From the NCBI RefSeq assembly GCF_014651695.1, contig NZ_BMXJ01000001.1, forward strand, positions 401,353 to 465,352: 64,000 nucleotides of DNA, written 5' to 3'. Every line of letters begins with the position of its first letter. Position 1 is the first letter of the stretch. Below the pieces are notes generated by a model, which saw only the letters and a program-made list of their open reading frames with translations, was not told where the DNA came from and ran no database searches. Below are positions 8,797 to 17,520 of this stretch, one piece after another. A program made the position numbers and the translations under genes. The stretch comes from Nocardiopsis terrae. Lineage in GTDB: Bacteria; Actinomycetota; Actinomycetes; Streptosporangiales; Streptosporangiaceae.

Positions 8797-10005
8797 TCAG
8801 CGCAACCGGACCGGGAGGGCCTCCACCCCCGCGGAGATGATGGACGGCGACTCGGCCAGATCGGCCTCGTCCACCGCCACGTCGAGCCCGGGGAAGCGTT
8901 CGAACAGGCGCGGCAGGAGCTCGTTGACCTCCATCCGGGCCAGGTTCGCCCCCAGGCAGTAGTGCCGCCCGTGGGAGAAGGCCAGGTGCGAGGTGTCCTC
9001 GCGGGTGATGTCGAACTCGCCCGCCGTGGAGCCGTGGCGTTCGGGGTCCCGGCCGGCGGAGGCGTAACCGAGCATCAGCGCCTCGCCCTTGGGCAGGCTC
9101 ACCCCGGCGAGCTCCATGTCCTCGGTGGTGTAGCGCATCGGCACGTACTCGCCGGGCGGGTTGAGGCGCAGCACCTCCTCGATCGCCTCGGACCACTCCG
9201 CCTTGCCCGCGACGATCATGTCGAGCTGGTCGCGGTGGCCGGTGAGCAGCCGCACCGCGTTACCGATGAGGTTCATCGTGGTCTCGTAGCCGGCGCTGAT
9301 GAACAGCACCAGGTTCCAGATGAGCTCGTCCTCGGTGAGCTTGTCCTCCTCGTCGCGGGCGGCGATGAGGGCGGTGGTCAGGTCGTCTCCGGGCTCGGCG
9401 CGTTTGGCCGCCACCAGCCCGGTCAGGACCGCCCACATCTCGAAGAAGGTCGACATGGCCTCGTCGGGTGTGACGCTCTGGTCGAAGAAGACGCCGACGA
9501 GCCGGTGCAGCTTGGGCCGGGTCTCCTCGTCCAGCCCGAACAGGTCACTGATCACCGTGAGCGGGAGCGGCTGCGCGACCAGGGACCGGAGGTCGACGAC
9601 GCCGTCCCCGCTCTGCCCGGCCGCCCGCTCCAGGTCGTCGAGGAGCGCTTCGACGATGCCCGTGACGGCCGGGCGGAGCTGCTCGACGCGGCGCGGGGTG
9701 AACGCCTTGGACACCAGCCTGCGCAGCCGGGTGTGGTCCTCCCCGTCCTTGGACAGCATGTTCTCGTTGATGATCCAGGAGATCAGCGGCCAGTCCGGCG
9801 GGACCTCGCCCTCGTTGAACGCCCTCCAGTGCCGCTTGTTCTTCTGGATGCGCGGATCGGCCAGCGCGTCGCTGACCGCCTGGTGGGAGGTCACGACCCA
9901 CGCATCAACCTGACCAGGAAGTTCGACAGGGACGACAGGGGCGATGTCCCTGAGGTGGTCTGCCTGCGCGCTGATGTTTCCGGGGGCGAGTCGGATGCGG
10001 TCCAA
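8797..10005 (-). CDS. Cytochrome P450, CYP154-like
   Basis: This is a 402-residue soluble haem monooxygenase. The TTG at 10005 is preferred because AAGGA lies five bases upstream and the protein then has normal P450 length. The I-helix motif AGYETT (238-243), ExxR (E277, R280), the Cys loop FSHGRHYCLG with ligand Cys350 and the stretch FNEGEVPPDWPL (63-74), characteristic of CYP154 enzymes, are all present. The first 115 bp lie inside the 3' end of the preceding P450 gene, so the two are co-transcribed and coupled. CYP154-CYP157 pairs are known from Streptomyces conservon operons, but no cvnABCD genes flank this pair. Substrate unknown; no ferredoxin gene is nearby. Confidence 0.9.
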   Translation of the reverse strand: MDRIRLAPGNISAQADHLRDIAPVVPVELPGQVDAWVVTSHQAVSDALADPRIQKNKRHWRAFNEGEVPPDWPLISWIINENMLSKDGEDHTRLRRLVSKAFTPRRVEQLRPAVTGIVEALLDDLERAAGQSGDGVVDLRSLVAQPLPLTVISDLFGLDEETRPKLHRLVGVFFDQSVTPDEAMSTFFEMWAVLTGLVAAKRAEPGDDLTTALIAARDEEDKLTEDELIWNLVLFISAGYETTMNLIGNAVRLLTGHRDQLDMIVAGKAEWSEAIEEVLRLNPPGEYVPMRYTTEDMELAGVSLPKGEALMLGYASAGRDPERHGSTAGEFDITREDTSHLAFSHGRHYCLGANLARMEVNELLPRLFERFPGLDVAVDEADLAESPSIISAGVEALPVRLR

Positions 10006-11243
10006 GGTGTTCCTTCCACTGGGGGGCGGGGTGCGGCGGGAGGCTGCGGGGGGAACCCGACCGGGAGCTCGACCGGGATCCAGGACAGGGCCGACAGGTG
10101 CCAGCGCAGGTCCTGGGGAGGTACCGCCAGGTGCAGTCCCGGCAGCCGGTCCAGGAGGGTGCGCAGCGCGATGATGGTGATCGTGGTGGCCTCCTCCCGC
10201 GCCGGGCAGCGGTGGGCCCCGGCGCCCCAGGCCACGTGGGCCCGGTTGCTCGACTCCGCCATCTGCTCCGCGTTCTCCTCCAGGAAGAAGCGGTTGGCGG
10301 CGGCGAAGCCCAACAGGATCGGCGAACCCGCCTGGATGGTGCGGCCGCCGCCGATCGGCACGTCCGTCCTCGGGTAGATGACGGGATAGTTGGTGATCGG
10401 CGGGTCCTGCCACAGGACGCGGTCGACGGTGTCGGCGAGGACGGTCGGGGAGGGCGCACCGCCGCCCGCGGTGTTGGGGTCGGCGAGGACCGCCCGTACC
10501 CCGGCGCTGATGAGGTTGGCGGTGGGCTCGTTGGCCGCGGCCACCAGCAGGAGGAGCTGCATGATCACCTCCTCGTCGCTGAGCGCCGCCCGGTGCTGGA
10601 TCAGCCGGGTGGTGACGTCGTCGCCGGGTTCGCGGTGCTTGGCGGTGACCACCTCGGACAGGGCGCGTTCGGCCTCGGCGTTCGACTTCTCCGCGTCGAT
10701 ACCGAGCCAGAGGTTGCGCATGGCCTCCGCGAAGCGCATGCTCTGGTCCCGGTCGAAGCCGAACAGCTCGTTGATGACGAGGAGCGGCAGCATCCGGGCG
10801 TACTCGTTGAGGACGTCGGCGCGGCCCCGTTCACAGAACTCGTCGATGAGACCGTTCGCGTACGACTGGGTCACCTTGGTCAGGCGCTCCGATCCGACCG
10901 CTCCGAGGCTGTCGGTGATCGCCCTCCGGTAGCGCTGGTGTTCGGTGCCGTCGGTGAAGAGGGCGTTCGTGCGGGGGGCCATCATCGGCAGCACGGACGC
11001 GTCCGCGTCGATCCGGCCCTCGCGGAAGTCCTTCCACAGGCGGGCGTCGTGCCCGAACGCGGTGGTGTCCCGGCTCCAGGAGATCAGGGTGGTGTAGTCG
11101 GTGACCAACCACCCGTGCACGCCGGGTTCCAACTCGACCGGGACCACCGGCCCGTGTGCGGCGCGCATCTCGGCGTACACGGCGTAGGGGTCCGGGTGCG
11201 GTTCGTCTCGGTACAGCTTGGCGCGGGGGCATCCGGATGTCAC
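9891..11243 (-). CDS. Cytochrome P450, CYP157-like, lacking ExxR
   Basis: This 450-residue P450 starts at the GTG at 11243 (ribosome site AGAGG). The Cys loop VAWGAGAHRCPARE is intact with ligand Cys346. The I-helix reads AAANEPT in place of AGxET. The K-helix ExxR is absent: the position holds DRVLW (274-278) before QDPP. Established knowledge: Streptomyces CYP157 enzymes also lack ExxR (EQSLW in CYP157C1), so this is a family trait and not decay. The C-terminus carries about 40 extra residues, because its frame runs 115 bp into the downstream CYP154-like gene. It is the first gene of the pair. Confidence 0.86.
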   Translation of the reverse strand: MTSGCPRAKLYRDEPHPDPYAVYAEMRAAHGPVVPVELEPGVHGWLVTDYTTLISWSRDTTAFGHDARLWKDFREGRIDADASVLPMMAPRTNALFTDGTEHQRYRRAITDSLGAVGSERLTKVTQSYANGLIDEFCERGRADVLNEYARMLPLLVINELFGFDRDQSMRFAEAMRNLWLGIDAEKSNAEAERALSEVVTAKHREPGDDVTTRLIQHRAALSDEEVIMQLLLLVAAANEPTANLISAGVRAVLADPNTAGGGAPSPTVLADTVDRVLWQDPPITNYPVIYPRTDVPIGGGRTIQAGSPILLGFAAANRFFLEENAEQMAESSNRAHVAWGAGAHRCPAREEATTITIIALRTLLDRLPGLHLAVPPQDLRWHLSALSWIPVELPVGFPPQPPAAPRPPVEGTPWTASDSPPETSARRQTTSGTSPLSSLSNFLVRLMRGS

Positions 11244-11536
11244 GGGGACCTCTGTCGTGCGGGGGCGGATAACAGGTGCGGGTTGACCGTCCTTCGGTTG
11301 GCCACCGGCGTTCAGCCGGTCCGGGTCGGGCGCGGACGGGCCGCGCGCATCACGCGGAGCCCCACGGGGTGGAGCTCCGCGCAAACCCTAGCGGCCGGGG
11401 GTCCGCGGGGCGAGACCTGGGCCACACCTGGCCAGAGCGGGCGGGCACCGGTGGTGCTCCGCCCGCTCCCGGGCGGCCCGGACCGCACCCGGCCCCTCCG
11501 GTGCCCCCGCGACCCGCCCGTGTTCCGGCCCCCTGC

Positions 11537-13900
11537 TCAGGCTCCCTTCCCGCTGAAGCTCCGCCTCCCCCGCACCCGGGTCTCGTCCACCCGGGTGTCG
11601 CCGTCCGCGTGCGGGGCGTCGGAGGGGACCGTTTCGTTCAGCGGGCGGAAGCGGCGCAGGCGCTGGCTGTTGCTCACCACGAACACGCTCGACAGGGCCA
11701 TCGCCGCGCCGGCGAGCATGGGGTTGAGCAGCCCCATCGCGGCCAGTGGCAGGGCAGCGGTGTTGTAGGCGAAGGCCCAGAACAGGTTGCCCTTGATGGT
11801 GCCGAGGGTGCGCCGGGACAGCCGGACCGCGTCGGCGGCCGCCCTCAGGTCCCCCCGGACCAGGGTGAGGTCGCTGGCCTCGATGGCCACGTCGGTTCCG
11901 GTGCCCATGGACAGCCCCAGGTCGGCCCGGGCGAGCGCGGCGGCGTCGTTGACCCCGTCGCCGACCATCGCCACCGTGCGCCCTTCGGCCTGGAGCCGGG
12001 TGACCACGTCGACCTTCTCCTTGGGCAGGACCTCGGCGATGACCTCCTCGATCCCCACCGTGTCGGCGACCGAGCGGGCCACCGCCCGGTGGTCGCCGGT
12101 CAGCAGGATCGGGGTCAGCCCCAGAGCTCGGAACTGGCGGACCGCCTCGGCGCTGGTCGGCTTGACCGTGTCGGCCACCTCCAGCACGCCCCTGGCCCGG
12201 CCGTCCCAGCCGACCGCGACGGCGGTGCGGCCCTGGGCCTGGGCCGACTCCAGCGCTCGGGCCAGTTCCTCCGGCAGTGCCTGTGACCACTCCGCCAGGA
12301 GCGCGGCCCGGCCCACCAGGACGGCGTGGCCGTCCACGACGCCCTGGACGCCCCGTCCCTCGATGTTGGCAAAGTCCTCCGGGTCGGGGAGGTCGCCGAC
12401 CCGCGCCGCGGCCCCCGTGGCGATCGCCCGGGCGATGGGGTGTTCGGAGGCGTTCTCCAGGGCTCCGGCCAGCCTCAGGACCTCGTCCGCGTCCTCGCCG
12501 CGGGCCTCGGTGACGCCGACCAGGGCCATCTTGCCGGTGGTGACGGTGCCGGTCTTGTCCAGCACGACGGTGTCCACCCGCCGGGTGCTCTCCAGCACCT
12601 CCGGGCCCTTGATCAGGATGCCCAGCTGGGCGCCGCGCCCGGTGCCGACCATCAGCGCCATCGGGGTGGCCAGCCCGAGGGCGCAGGGGCAGGCGATGAT
12701 CAGCACGGCGACGGCGGCGGTGAAGGCCGCTCCCGCCGGGTCGCCGGTGCCGAGCCAGAAGCCCAGGGCTGCGACCGCGATCATGATGGCGACGGGGACG
12801 AACACCCCGGCGACCCGGTCGGCGAGCCGCTGCACGGCCGCCTTGCCGTTCTGCGCGTCCTCGACCAGGCGCGCCATCTGTGCGAGCTGGGTGTCGGAGC
12901 CGACCCGGGAGGCCCGCACGACCAGGCGGCCGCCCGCGTTGACGGTGGCCCCGACCACGGCGGATCCCGGTGCGACCTCGACCGGCACGGACTCACCGGT
13001 GAGCATGCTCATGTCGACGGCGGAGGTGCCCGACTCGACGGTGCCGTCGGTGGCGATCTTCTCCCCGGGGCGGACCACGAAGCGGTCGCCGACCGCCAGC
13101 CGGTCCACGGGGACCGGTTCCTCGCGGGCCGCGGCGCCCTCGCCCCGCAGCACGGTGACCTCCTTGGCGCCCATCTCGAGCAGGGCTCGCAGGGCGGCGC
13201 CCGCCCGGCGCTTGGACCGCGCCTCGAAGTACTTGCCGAGGAGGATGAAGGAGGTGACGCCCGCCGCGACCTCGAGGTAGATGTTGGCCGAGCCGTCGGT
13301 GCGGGCGATGGTGAACTCGAAGGGGTGGGTCATGCCCGGTGTCCCGGCGGTGCCGAGGAACAGGGCGTAGAGGGACCAGAGGAACGCCGAGGTGACACCC
13401 AGGGAGACGAGGGTGTCCATGGTCGCGGTGCCGAGCCTGAGGTTCTTCCACGCCGCGGTGTGGAAGGGCAGAGCGCCCCAGACCACGACCGGCGCTGCCA
13501 GGGTCAGGGAGGCCCACTGCCAGTGGGTGAACTGCAGGGCCGGGACCATCGCCATCGCGATGACCGGGGCGGACAGCACGATCGAGATGATCGCCCGGTT
13601 CCACAGGGCCTGGGAGGGGTCGGCCGGGTCGGCCTCCTCCGGCCCCTGCTCGGACTCGGACCGGGGCACCGTGGCGGTGTAACCCGCCTTCTCGACCTGG
13701 GCGAGGAGGTCCTCGACCGGGATCGCCGGGCCCTCGAAGGAGACCCTGGCCCTCTCCGTGGCGAAGTTGACGGTGGCGCTGACGCCCTCCATCTTGTTGA
13801 GGCGCTTCTCCACCCGGTTGGCACAGGCCGCGCAGGTCATCCCGCCGATGGCCAGTTCCACCGGCTCCACTGCGGCGGACGCCGTCTTGCTGCTACTCAT
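11537..13900 (-). CDS. copA: Copper-translocating P-type ATPase
   Basis: The 787-residue P1B-type ATPase exports Cu(I) from the cytoplasm. In order it shows one N-terminal heavy-metal domain ([11 protein letters not shown], Cys23 and Cys26), the transmembrane core with the CPC motif (IIACPCALG), the actuator loop TGES, the phosphorylation site [10 protein letters not shown], the HP motif in SEHPIARA, and [10 protein letters not shown]. The last helices carry the N and MxxSS residues ([15 protein letters not shown]) of the copper-specific P1B-1 subgroup. It is the last gene of a three-gene minus-strand operon with a small membrane protein and CopZ, downstream of CsoR-type operators. Confidence 0.95.
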   Translation of the reverse strand: MSSSKTASAAVEPVELAIGGMTCAACANRVEKRLNKMEGVSATVNFATERARVSFEGPAIPVEDLLAQVEKAGYTATVPRSESEQGPEEADPADPSQALWNRAIISIVLSAPVIAMAMVPALQFTHWQWASLTLAAPVVVWGALPFHTAAWKNLRLGTATMDTLVSLGVTSAFLWSLYALFLGTAGTPGMTHPFEFTIARTDGSANIYLEVAAGVTSFILLGKYFEARSKRRAGAALRALLEMGAKEVTVLRGEGAAAREEPVPVDRLAVGDRFVVRPGEKIATDGTVESGTSAVDMSMLTGESVPVEVAPGSAVVGATVNAGGRLVVRASRVGSDTQLAQMARLVEDAQNGKAAVQRLADRVAGVFVPVAIMIAVAALGFWLGTGDPAGAAFTAAVAVLIIACPCALGLATPMALMVGTGRGAQLGILIKGPEVLESTRRVDTVVLDKTGTVTTGKMALVGVTEARGEDADEVLRLAGALENASEHPIARAIATGAAARVGDLPDPEDFANIEGRGVQGVVDGHAVLVGRAALLAEWSQALPEELARALESAQAQGRTAVAVGWDGRARGVLEVADTVKPTSAEAVRQFRALGLTPILLTGDHRAVARSVADTVGIEEVIAEVLPKEKVDVVTRLQAEGRTVAMVGDGVNDAAALARADLGLSMGTGTDVAIEASDLTLVRGDLRAAADAVRLSRRTLGTIKGNLFWAFAYNTAALPLAAMGLLNPMLAGAAMALSSVFVVSNSQRLRRFRPLNETVPSDAPHADGDTRVDETRVRGRRSFSGKGA

Positions 13901-13918
13901 ATGCCGCTCCAGGCTTGG

Positions 13919-14104
13919 TCAGTGTTCGGCACTGTCGCCGCCGTCGTGGTCCTGTTCGCCCTCCGCGGGGAGCTCCGTGCCCTCCGAGTGCCCCTCGGGC
14001 CACTCCGGCAGGACGGGGCCGGCCAGGGAGCCGGCCCCGAACGCCGCGGCGAACACGACCACGAGACCCACGGCGTAGAGCCCTAGTTTCGTGGCCACAC
14101 CCAT
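13919..14104 (-). CDS. Small single-pass membrane protein in copper operon
   Basis: The 61-residue product has one N-terminal membrane helix (about 8-30, LYAVGLVVVFAAAFGAGSLA) and an acidic, His-containing tail (residues about 37-61, EGHSEGTE and EQDHDGGDSAEH). It sits between copZ (ends 14106) and copA (starts 13900) with gaps of 1 and 18 bp, so it is co-expressed. The acidic/His tail facing outward could bind metal. That role is inferred; actinomycete copper operons often hold a similar small unnamed protein. Confidence 0.75.
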   Translation of the reverse strand: MGVATKLGLYAVGLVVVFAAAFGAGSLAGPVLPEWPEGHSEGTELPAEGEQDHDGGDSAEH

Positions 14105-14105
14105 G

Positions 14106-14315
14106 TCAGCCGGCCACCTCGTAACCGGCCTCGTCGATGGCGGCGCGCACGGCGGAGTCGTCGATCTGCCCCTCGCCGGTGACGGTCACCTTCTTGCTCT
14201 CCAGGTCGACCTGTACGCCGGTGACGCCGGAGACCCCGCCGACCTCCTCGGTGACCGAGTTGACACAGTGCCCGCAGGTCATGCCCTCGACGGTGTAGAC
14301 GGCGGTGCTGGCCAT
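14106..14315 (-). CDS. copZ: Copper chaperone, heavy-metal-associated domain
   Basis: The 69-residue protein is a single ferredoxin-fold HMA domain with the metal site GMTCGHC at residues 11-17. It would deliver Cu(I) to the N-terminal domain of CopA or to CsoR. The ATG at 14315 is chosen because GGAGG precedes it by six bases and the protein then has exact family length. It is the first gene of the copper operon, 59 bp downstream of a perfect CsoR-like dyad. Confidence 0.93.
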   Translation of the reverse strand: MASTAVYTVEGMTCGHCVNSVTEEVGGVSGVTGVQVDLESKKVTVTGEGQIDDSAVRAAIDEAGYEVAG

Positions 14316-14373
14316 TCCTGCCTCCTGGTGCGATCTGCCGCGCTGGTTCGCGCGGTCGGTTCCAACAGGGCCC

Positions 14374-14396
14374 AATATACCCCCCAGGGGTATATT
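14374..14396. promoter_or_regulatory. CsoR-type copper operator
   Basis: A perfect dyad, AATATACCCC then three bases then GGGGTATATT, lies 59-81 bp upstream of copZ. It matches the TACCCC-n-GGGGTA core bound by actinobacterial CsoR repressors, which release DNA when loaded with Cu(I). The AT ends may overlap a -10 element. No csoR gene is present in the window. Confidence 0.8.
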
Positions 14397-14442
14397 TCTG
14401 TCAAACCCCCATGGCGTCCTGCCACCGGAACGCGCTCGCCAC

Positions 14443-14460
14443 GTTACCCCAGGGGGGTAC
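14443..14460. promoter_or_regulatory. Second CsoR-like box
   Basis: GTTACCCCAGGGGGGTAC repeats the core of the operator at 14374 with one imperfect arm, 69 bp further upstream of copZ. A weaker GGTATACC sequence lies at 14635-14642. The rest of the 364-bp gap 14316-14679 holds no gene that I can support. Confidence 0.55.
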
Positions 14461-14494
14461 CAAAAAAGGGCAAAGCACCCACCAGAGCAGGACA

Positions 14495-14512
14495 GCGGGG
14501 CTCCGGCCCCGC
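14495..14512. terminator. Hairpin downstream of acetyltransferase gene
   Basis: GCGGGGC (14495-14501) pairs with GCCCCGC (14506-14512) around a TCCG loop, 168 bp past the stop of the minus-strand GNAT gene. It may end that transcript before it reaches the copper promoter. Confidence 0.45.
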
Positions 14513-14679
14513 GCCCGGGCGCCGCCCCGCACAGCAGAACGGGCCCCCGCAACGGACACGGGGACCCACGGATCATCGGGAATCAGGGCAGGACCAGCGG
14601 CGACGACACGCCCGGAAGGGGGAAGGAGGCTTGGAGGTATACCCTCCCCCCGTTTATGGGGAACGCTCCCAAGAGCGCG

Positions 14680-15279
14680 TCACTCCGCCTTGAGAGCGAG
14701 CCTGGCCACCACCCTCTCGCTCGTGTGGTGGCCCTGGATGGTGAAACCGGCCCGGCGGAACATCTCCACCGTGCCGGTGTAGACCTCGGCACTGGGGGCA
14801 CGGCCGCCCGCGGTGTCCACCGGGTAGGCCTCCAGGACACGCGCGCCACCCGCACGGGCGTACTCGATCGCCCCGTCCAGCAGCCGACTGCCCAGCCCGC
14901 GCCTGCGTCTGCGCGGCGGCAGCCAGAAGCACACCAGGGACCACACGCCGGGTTCGCCGGGATCGGCCGGGCGCAGGGTCCGGGAGCGGGACAACCGGAT
15001 GAAGTCCTCCCGCGGGGCCACGGAGACCCAGCCGCACGGGCCGTCCCCGTCGTAGGCGAGCAGCCCCGGGACACGCCCGTCCAGGGTGAGTCGGCGCAAC
15101 TCGTCCTTGTTGTCCAGACCGCGTGTGGAACGATCACACGAGACGCTCGCCGTGTGGTCCTTGGCGCGTCTTCGGAAGAACGTGCACCAGCAGTGCCCGT
15201 ACGCTCCGGTCGGTCCGAACAGGTTCTCCAGGTCATCCCACCGCTCGGCGGTGGCGGGCTCGATTGAGACGATGGACAT
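14680..15279 (-). CDS. GNAT family N-acetyltransferase
   Basis: The 199-residue product starts at the ATG at 15279 after GAGGGAG. The acetyl-CoA-binding motif is the basic RRRRRGLGSRLLDGAIEYA stretch (about 125-143), a Q/RxxGxG/A pyrophosphate loop. The preceding strands read CGWVSVAPREDF. An N-terminal WCTFFRR segment and a C-terminal FRRAGF complete the fold. The substrate is not evident. Longer in-frame starts upstream lack ribosome sites. It is isolated between the symporter and copper operons. Confidence 0.88.
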   Translation of the reverse strand: MSIVSIEPATAERWDDLENLFGPTGAYGHCWCTFFRRRAKDHTASVSCDRSTRGLDNKDELRRLTLDGRVPGLLAYDGDGPCGWVSVAPREDFIRLSRSRTLRPADPGEPGVWSLVCFWLPPRRRRRGLGSRLLDGAIEYARAGGARVLEAYPVDTAGGRAPSAEVYTGTVEMFRRAGFTIQGHHTSERVVARLALKAE

Positions 15280-15436
15280 CGGACTCCCTCGCGAGGCGCA
15301 ACTCTGACCGCCACAACTGTGATGCAGCACACTAGCGGTGATCCGCTGTGACCGAAAGAACACAGATGCGTGAAAGCTCCTACTGTTAGCGATTTGTGCG
15401 CTTCTCCGGTGGAAACGGGCACGCCCGCGGACGGCG

Positions 15437-15469
15437 CGGGGCGCGCCCGGACCAACCGGACGCGCCCCG
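15437..15469. terminator. Hairpin after the AGCS symporter gene
   Basis: CGGGGCGCG (15437-15445) pairs with CGCGCCCCG (15461-15469), reinforced by an inner CCGG/CCGG pair. It lies 19 bp past the stop of the symporter gene on the minus strand. Confidence 0.6.
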
Positions 15470-15487
15470 TCTCCCGTCGTTTCCGGA

Positions 15488-16987
15488 TCAGGAGGAGGTC
15501 TGCTCCCCCGCCGCCGAAGCGGTCCTCCCCTCGGGGTCCCAGCACTCCACCCCGCGCAGGTCGGGCATCCGGTCCCGGGTGAAGACCGGGTCCAGCCCCT
15601 GCTTGCGCTGCTCGGTGTAGTCCTTGAGCAGACGGAACGCGATCGCCGCCAGGGGTGTGATCGCCACCAGGTTGACCAGCGCCATCAGACCCATGGTCGT
15701 GTCAGCCAGCGTCCAGACCAGGTCGATCGATCCCAGCGCGCCGAGGAAGGTCGCCGTCAGGAACAGCACCTTGTAGACGAACATGGCGTTGGAGCTGTTG
15801 GTGAGGTACTCCAGGTTGGACTCGCCGTAGTAGTAGTTGCCCAGCACCGACGTGAACGCCACCAGGACGATGATCAGGGTCATCAGGTGCATCGACCACG
15901 GCCCGAGCATCGCCGTGACCGCGTGCTGGGTCAGGTCCGGCTCACGGGCCCCGTCCAGCGTGCCCTGGTAACCGAGCAGGATGATGAACGCCGTCATCGA
16001 GCAGACCACCAGCGTGTCGAAGTAGACGCCCAGGGTCTGGACCAGCCCCTGCTTGACGGGGTGGGAGACCGAGGCGCTGGCGGCGGCGACCGGGGCCGAG
16101 CCCAGGCCGGCCTCGTTGGAGAACATGCCCCGGCGCACGCCCTGGATGATCACCATCGCCAGACCCGCGGCGGCGAACTCGCGGACACCGAAGGCGTGCT
16201 CGACGATCAGCGCGAACATGGCCGGGATCTGCTGGTAGTTCATCACCATGATGACCAGGCCGAGCACGAGGTAGGCCAGGGCGAAGGAGGGGATGAGCGC
16301 CTGGGCGGTGTGCGCGATGCGGCGCACCCCGCCGAAGATCACCAGTGCGGTGACGCCCACCAGGACCGCGCCGACGACGACCGGGAGCAGCCAGCCGTCT
16401 CCGCTGACCACGTTCGCGGTGGAGTTGCCGACGGCGCCCACGATGGTGTTGCTCTGCACCGCGTTGAAGACCATCGCGAAGGTCGCGAGGATCGTGATCG
16501 AGAACAGGACGCCGGCCCAGCGCGCGCCGAGCCCGCGCTCCATGTAGTACGAGGGGCCGCCCCGGTAGCCGCTGCTGTCACGGACCTTGTACAGCTGGGC
16601 CAGGGTGGACTCGACGAAGCTGGCCGCTCCGACGATCAGGGCCATCATCCACATCCAGAAGACCGCGCCCGGACCGCCGAGCGAGATGGCCACCGCGACG
16701 CCGATGATGTTCCCGGTGCCGATGCGGGCCGCGGCCGAGATCATGAACGCCTGGATCGACGAGACGGCCTTCCTGCCGTCCGGCGCGATCTCCGGCTTGC
16801 TCTTCAGCACCCGGAACATCTCCGGGAGGAGGCGGACCTGGACGAGCCCGGAACCGATGGTGAAGTACAGGCTCACCACCACCAGCAGCGGGATCAGGAT
16901 CCAGGACCAGAAGATCTCGTTGTTGAAGAACGCGATCGCCTCGGTGAGGCGGGCGTCAAGTGTTGTTGCCTCAGCAGCGAGTAACAC
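15488..16987 (-). CDS. AGCS family sodium:alanine (amino acid) symporter
   Basis: This is a 499-residue polytopic membrane protein that imports alanine or glycine with Na+. The family signature GPGAVFWMWMMALIVGAASFVE and the following ESTLAQLYKVRDSSGYRGGPSYYME are present, as is the FSNEAGLGSAPVAAA motif. About eleven helices can be traced. The start is the GTG at 16987 with AAAGGAG ten bases upstream. It is monocistronic; the hairpin at 15437-15469 ends it. Length fits the family. Confidence 0.93.
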   Translation of the reverse strand: MLLAAEATTLDARLTEAIAFFNNEIFWSWILIPLLVVVSLYFTIGSGLVQVRLLPEMFRVLKSKPEIAPDGRKAVSSIQAFMISAAARIGTGNIIGVAVAISLGGPGAVFWMWMMALIVGAASFVESTLAQLYKVRDSSGYRGGPSYYMERGLGARWAGVLFSITILATFAMVFNAVQSNTIVGAVGNSTANVVSGDGWLLPVVVGAVLVGVTALVIFGGVRRIAHTAQALIPSFALAYLVLGLVIMVMNYQQIPAMFALIVEHAFGVREFAAAGLAMVIIQGVRRGMFSNEAGLGSAPVAAASASVSHPVKQGLVQTLGVYFDTLVVCSMTAFIILLGYQGTLDGAREPDLTQHAVTAMLGPWSMHLMTLIIVLVAFTSVLGNYYYGESNLEYLTNSSNAMFVYKVLFLTATFLGALGSIDLVWTLADTTMGLMALVNLVAITPLAAIAFRLLKDYTEQRKQGLDPVFTRDRMPDLRGVECWDPEGRTASAAGEQTSS

Positions 16988-17110
16988 GGGAGTGGGGCTC
17001 CTTTGCTCCGACGAATAACCGCCAGATCATGCCCACATAGTGGGACGGGACACCATTTGTCGCACGCTGTGTCCGGATGGTGATGTTCCCGTTAGCCCCC
17101 GGGCCCCTGG

Positions 17111-17398
17111 TCAGCCCGTGTGGACGAGGTCCGCGTAGTCCGGGTTCCGTTCCAGGAAGGCCTGGGCGAACGGGCAGATCGGCACGATCTTCAACCCCCG
17201 GCCCCGGATGTGGTCCAGGGAGTCGCGCATGAGCGCGCTGGCCACGCCCCTGCCCTCGAACGCCGGTTCCACCTCCACGTGCGGGAGGGCCAGAACCCCC
17301 TCGGCGATCAGGTGGTAGGCGGAGAAGCCGACCACCTTCCCGTCCGCGCTCACCTCGTACCGAGACCGTTCCGGAACGTCGACGACGGACAGATCCAT
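17111..17398 (-). CDS. Small GNAT-like acetyltransferase (YjdJ/NATD1 type)
   Basis: The 95-residue minimal GNAT fold reads YEVSADGKVVGFSAY, then HVEVEPAFEGRGVASALM with the acetyl-CoA loop EGRGVAS (about 49-55), and ends in IVPICPFAQAFLERNPDY. The CPFxxxFxxxxPxY ending is typical of the NATD1/YjdJ group. The ATG at 17398 follows a GGGGG ribosome site. Much longer open frames over this interval are out-of-frame shadows of this gene and of the DUF5996 gene upstream. Confidence 0.87.
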   Translation of the reverse strand: MDLSVVDVPERSRYEVSADGKVVGFSAYHLIAEGVLALPHVEVEPAFEGRGVASALMRDSLDHIRGRGLKIVPICPFAQAFLERNPDYADLVHTG

Positions 17399-17520
17399 TG
17401 CCACTACCCCCGATTCGAGTGTGTCCCGCACACGCGTTGTGCGCTTGGTGGGCCCCACAGGATGCCACGTTCCCACATCGACCCCCCTCGCACACCCCGG
17501 GGTACCTGCGCCGGCCCCGG

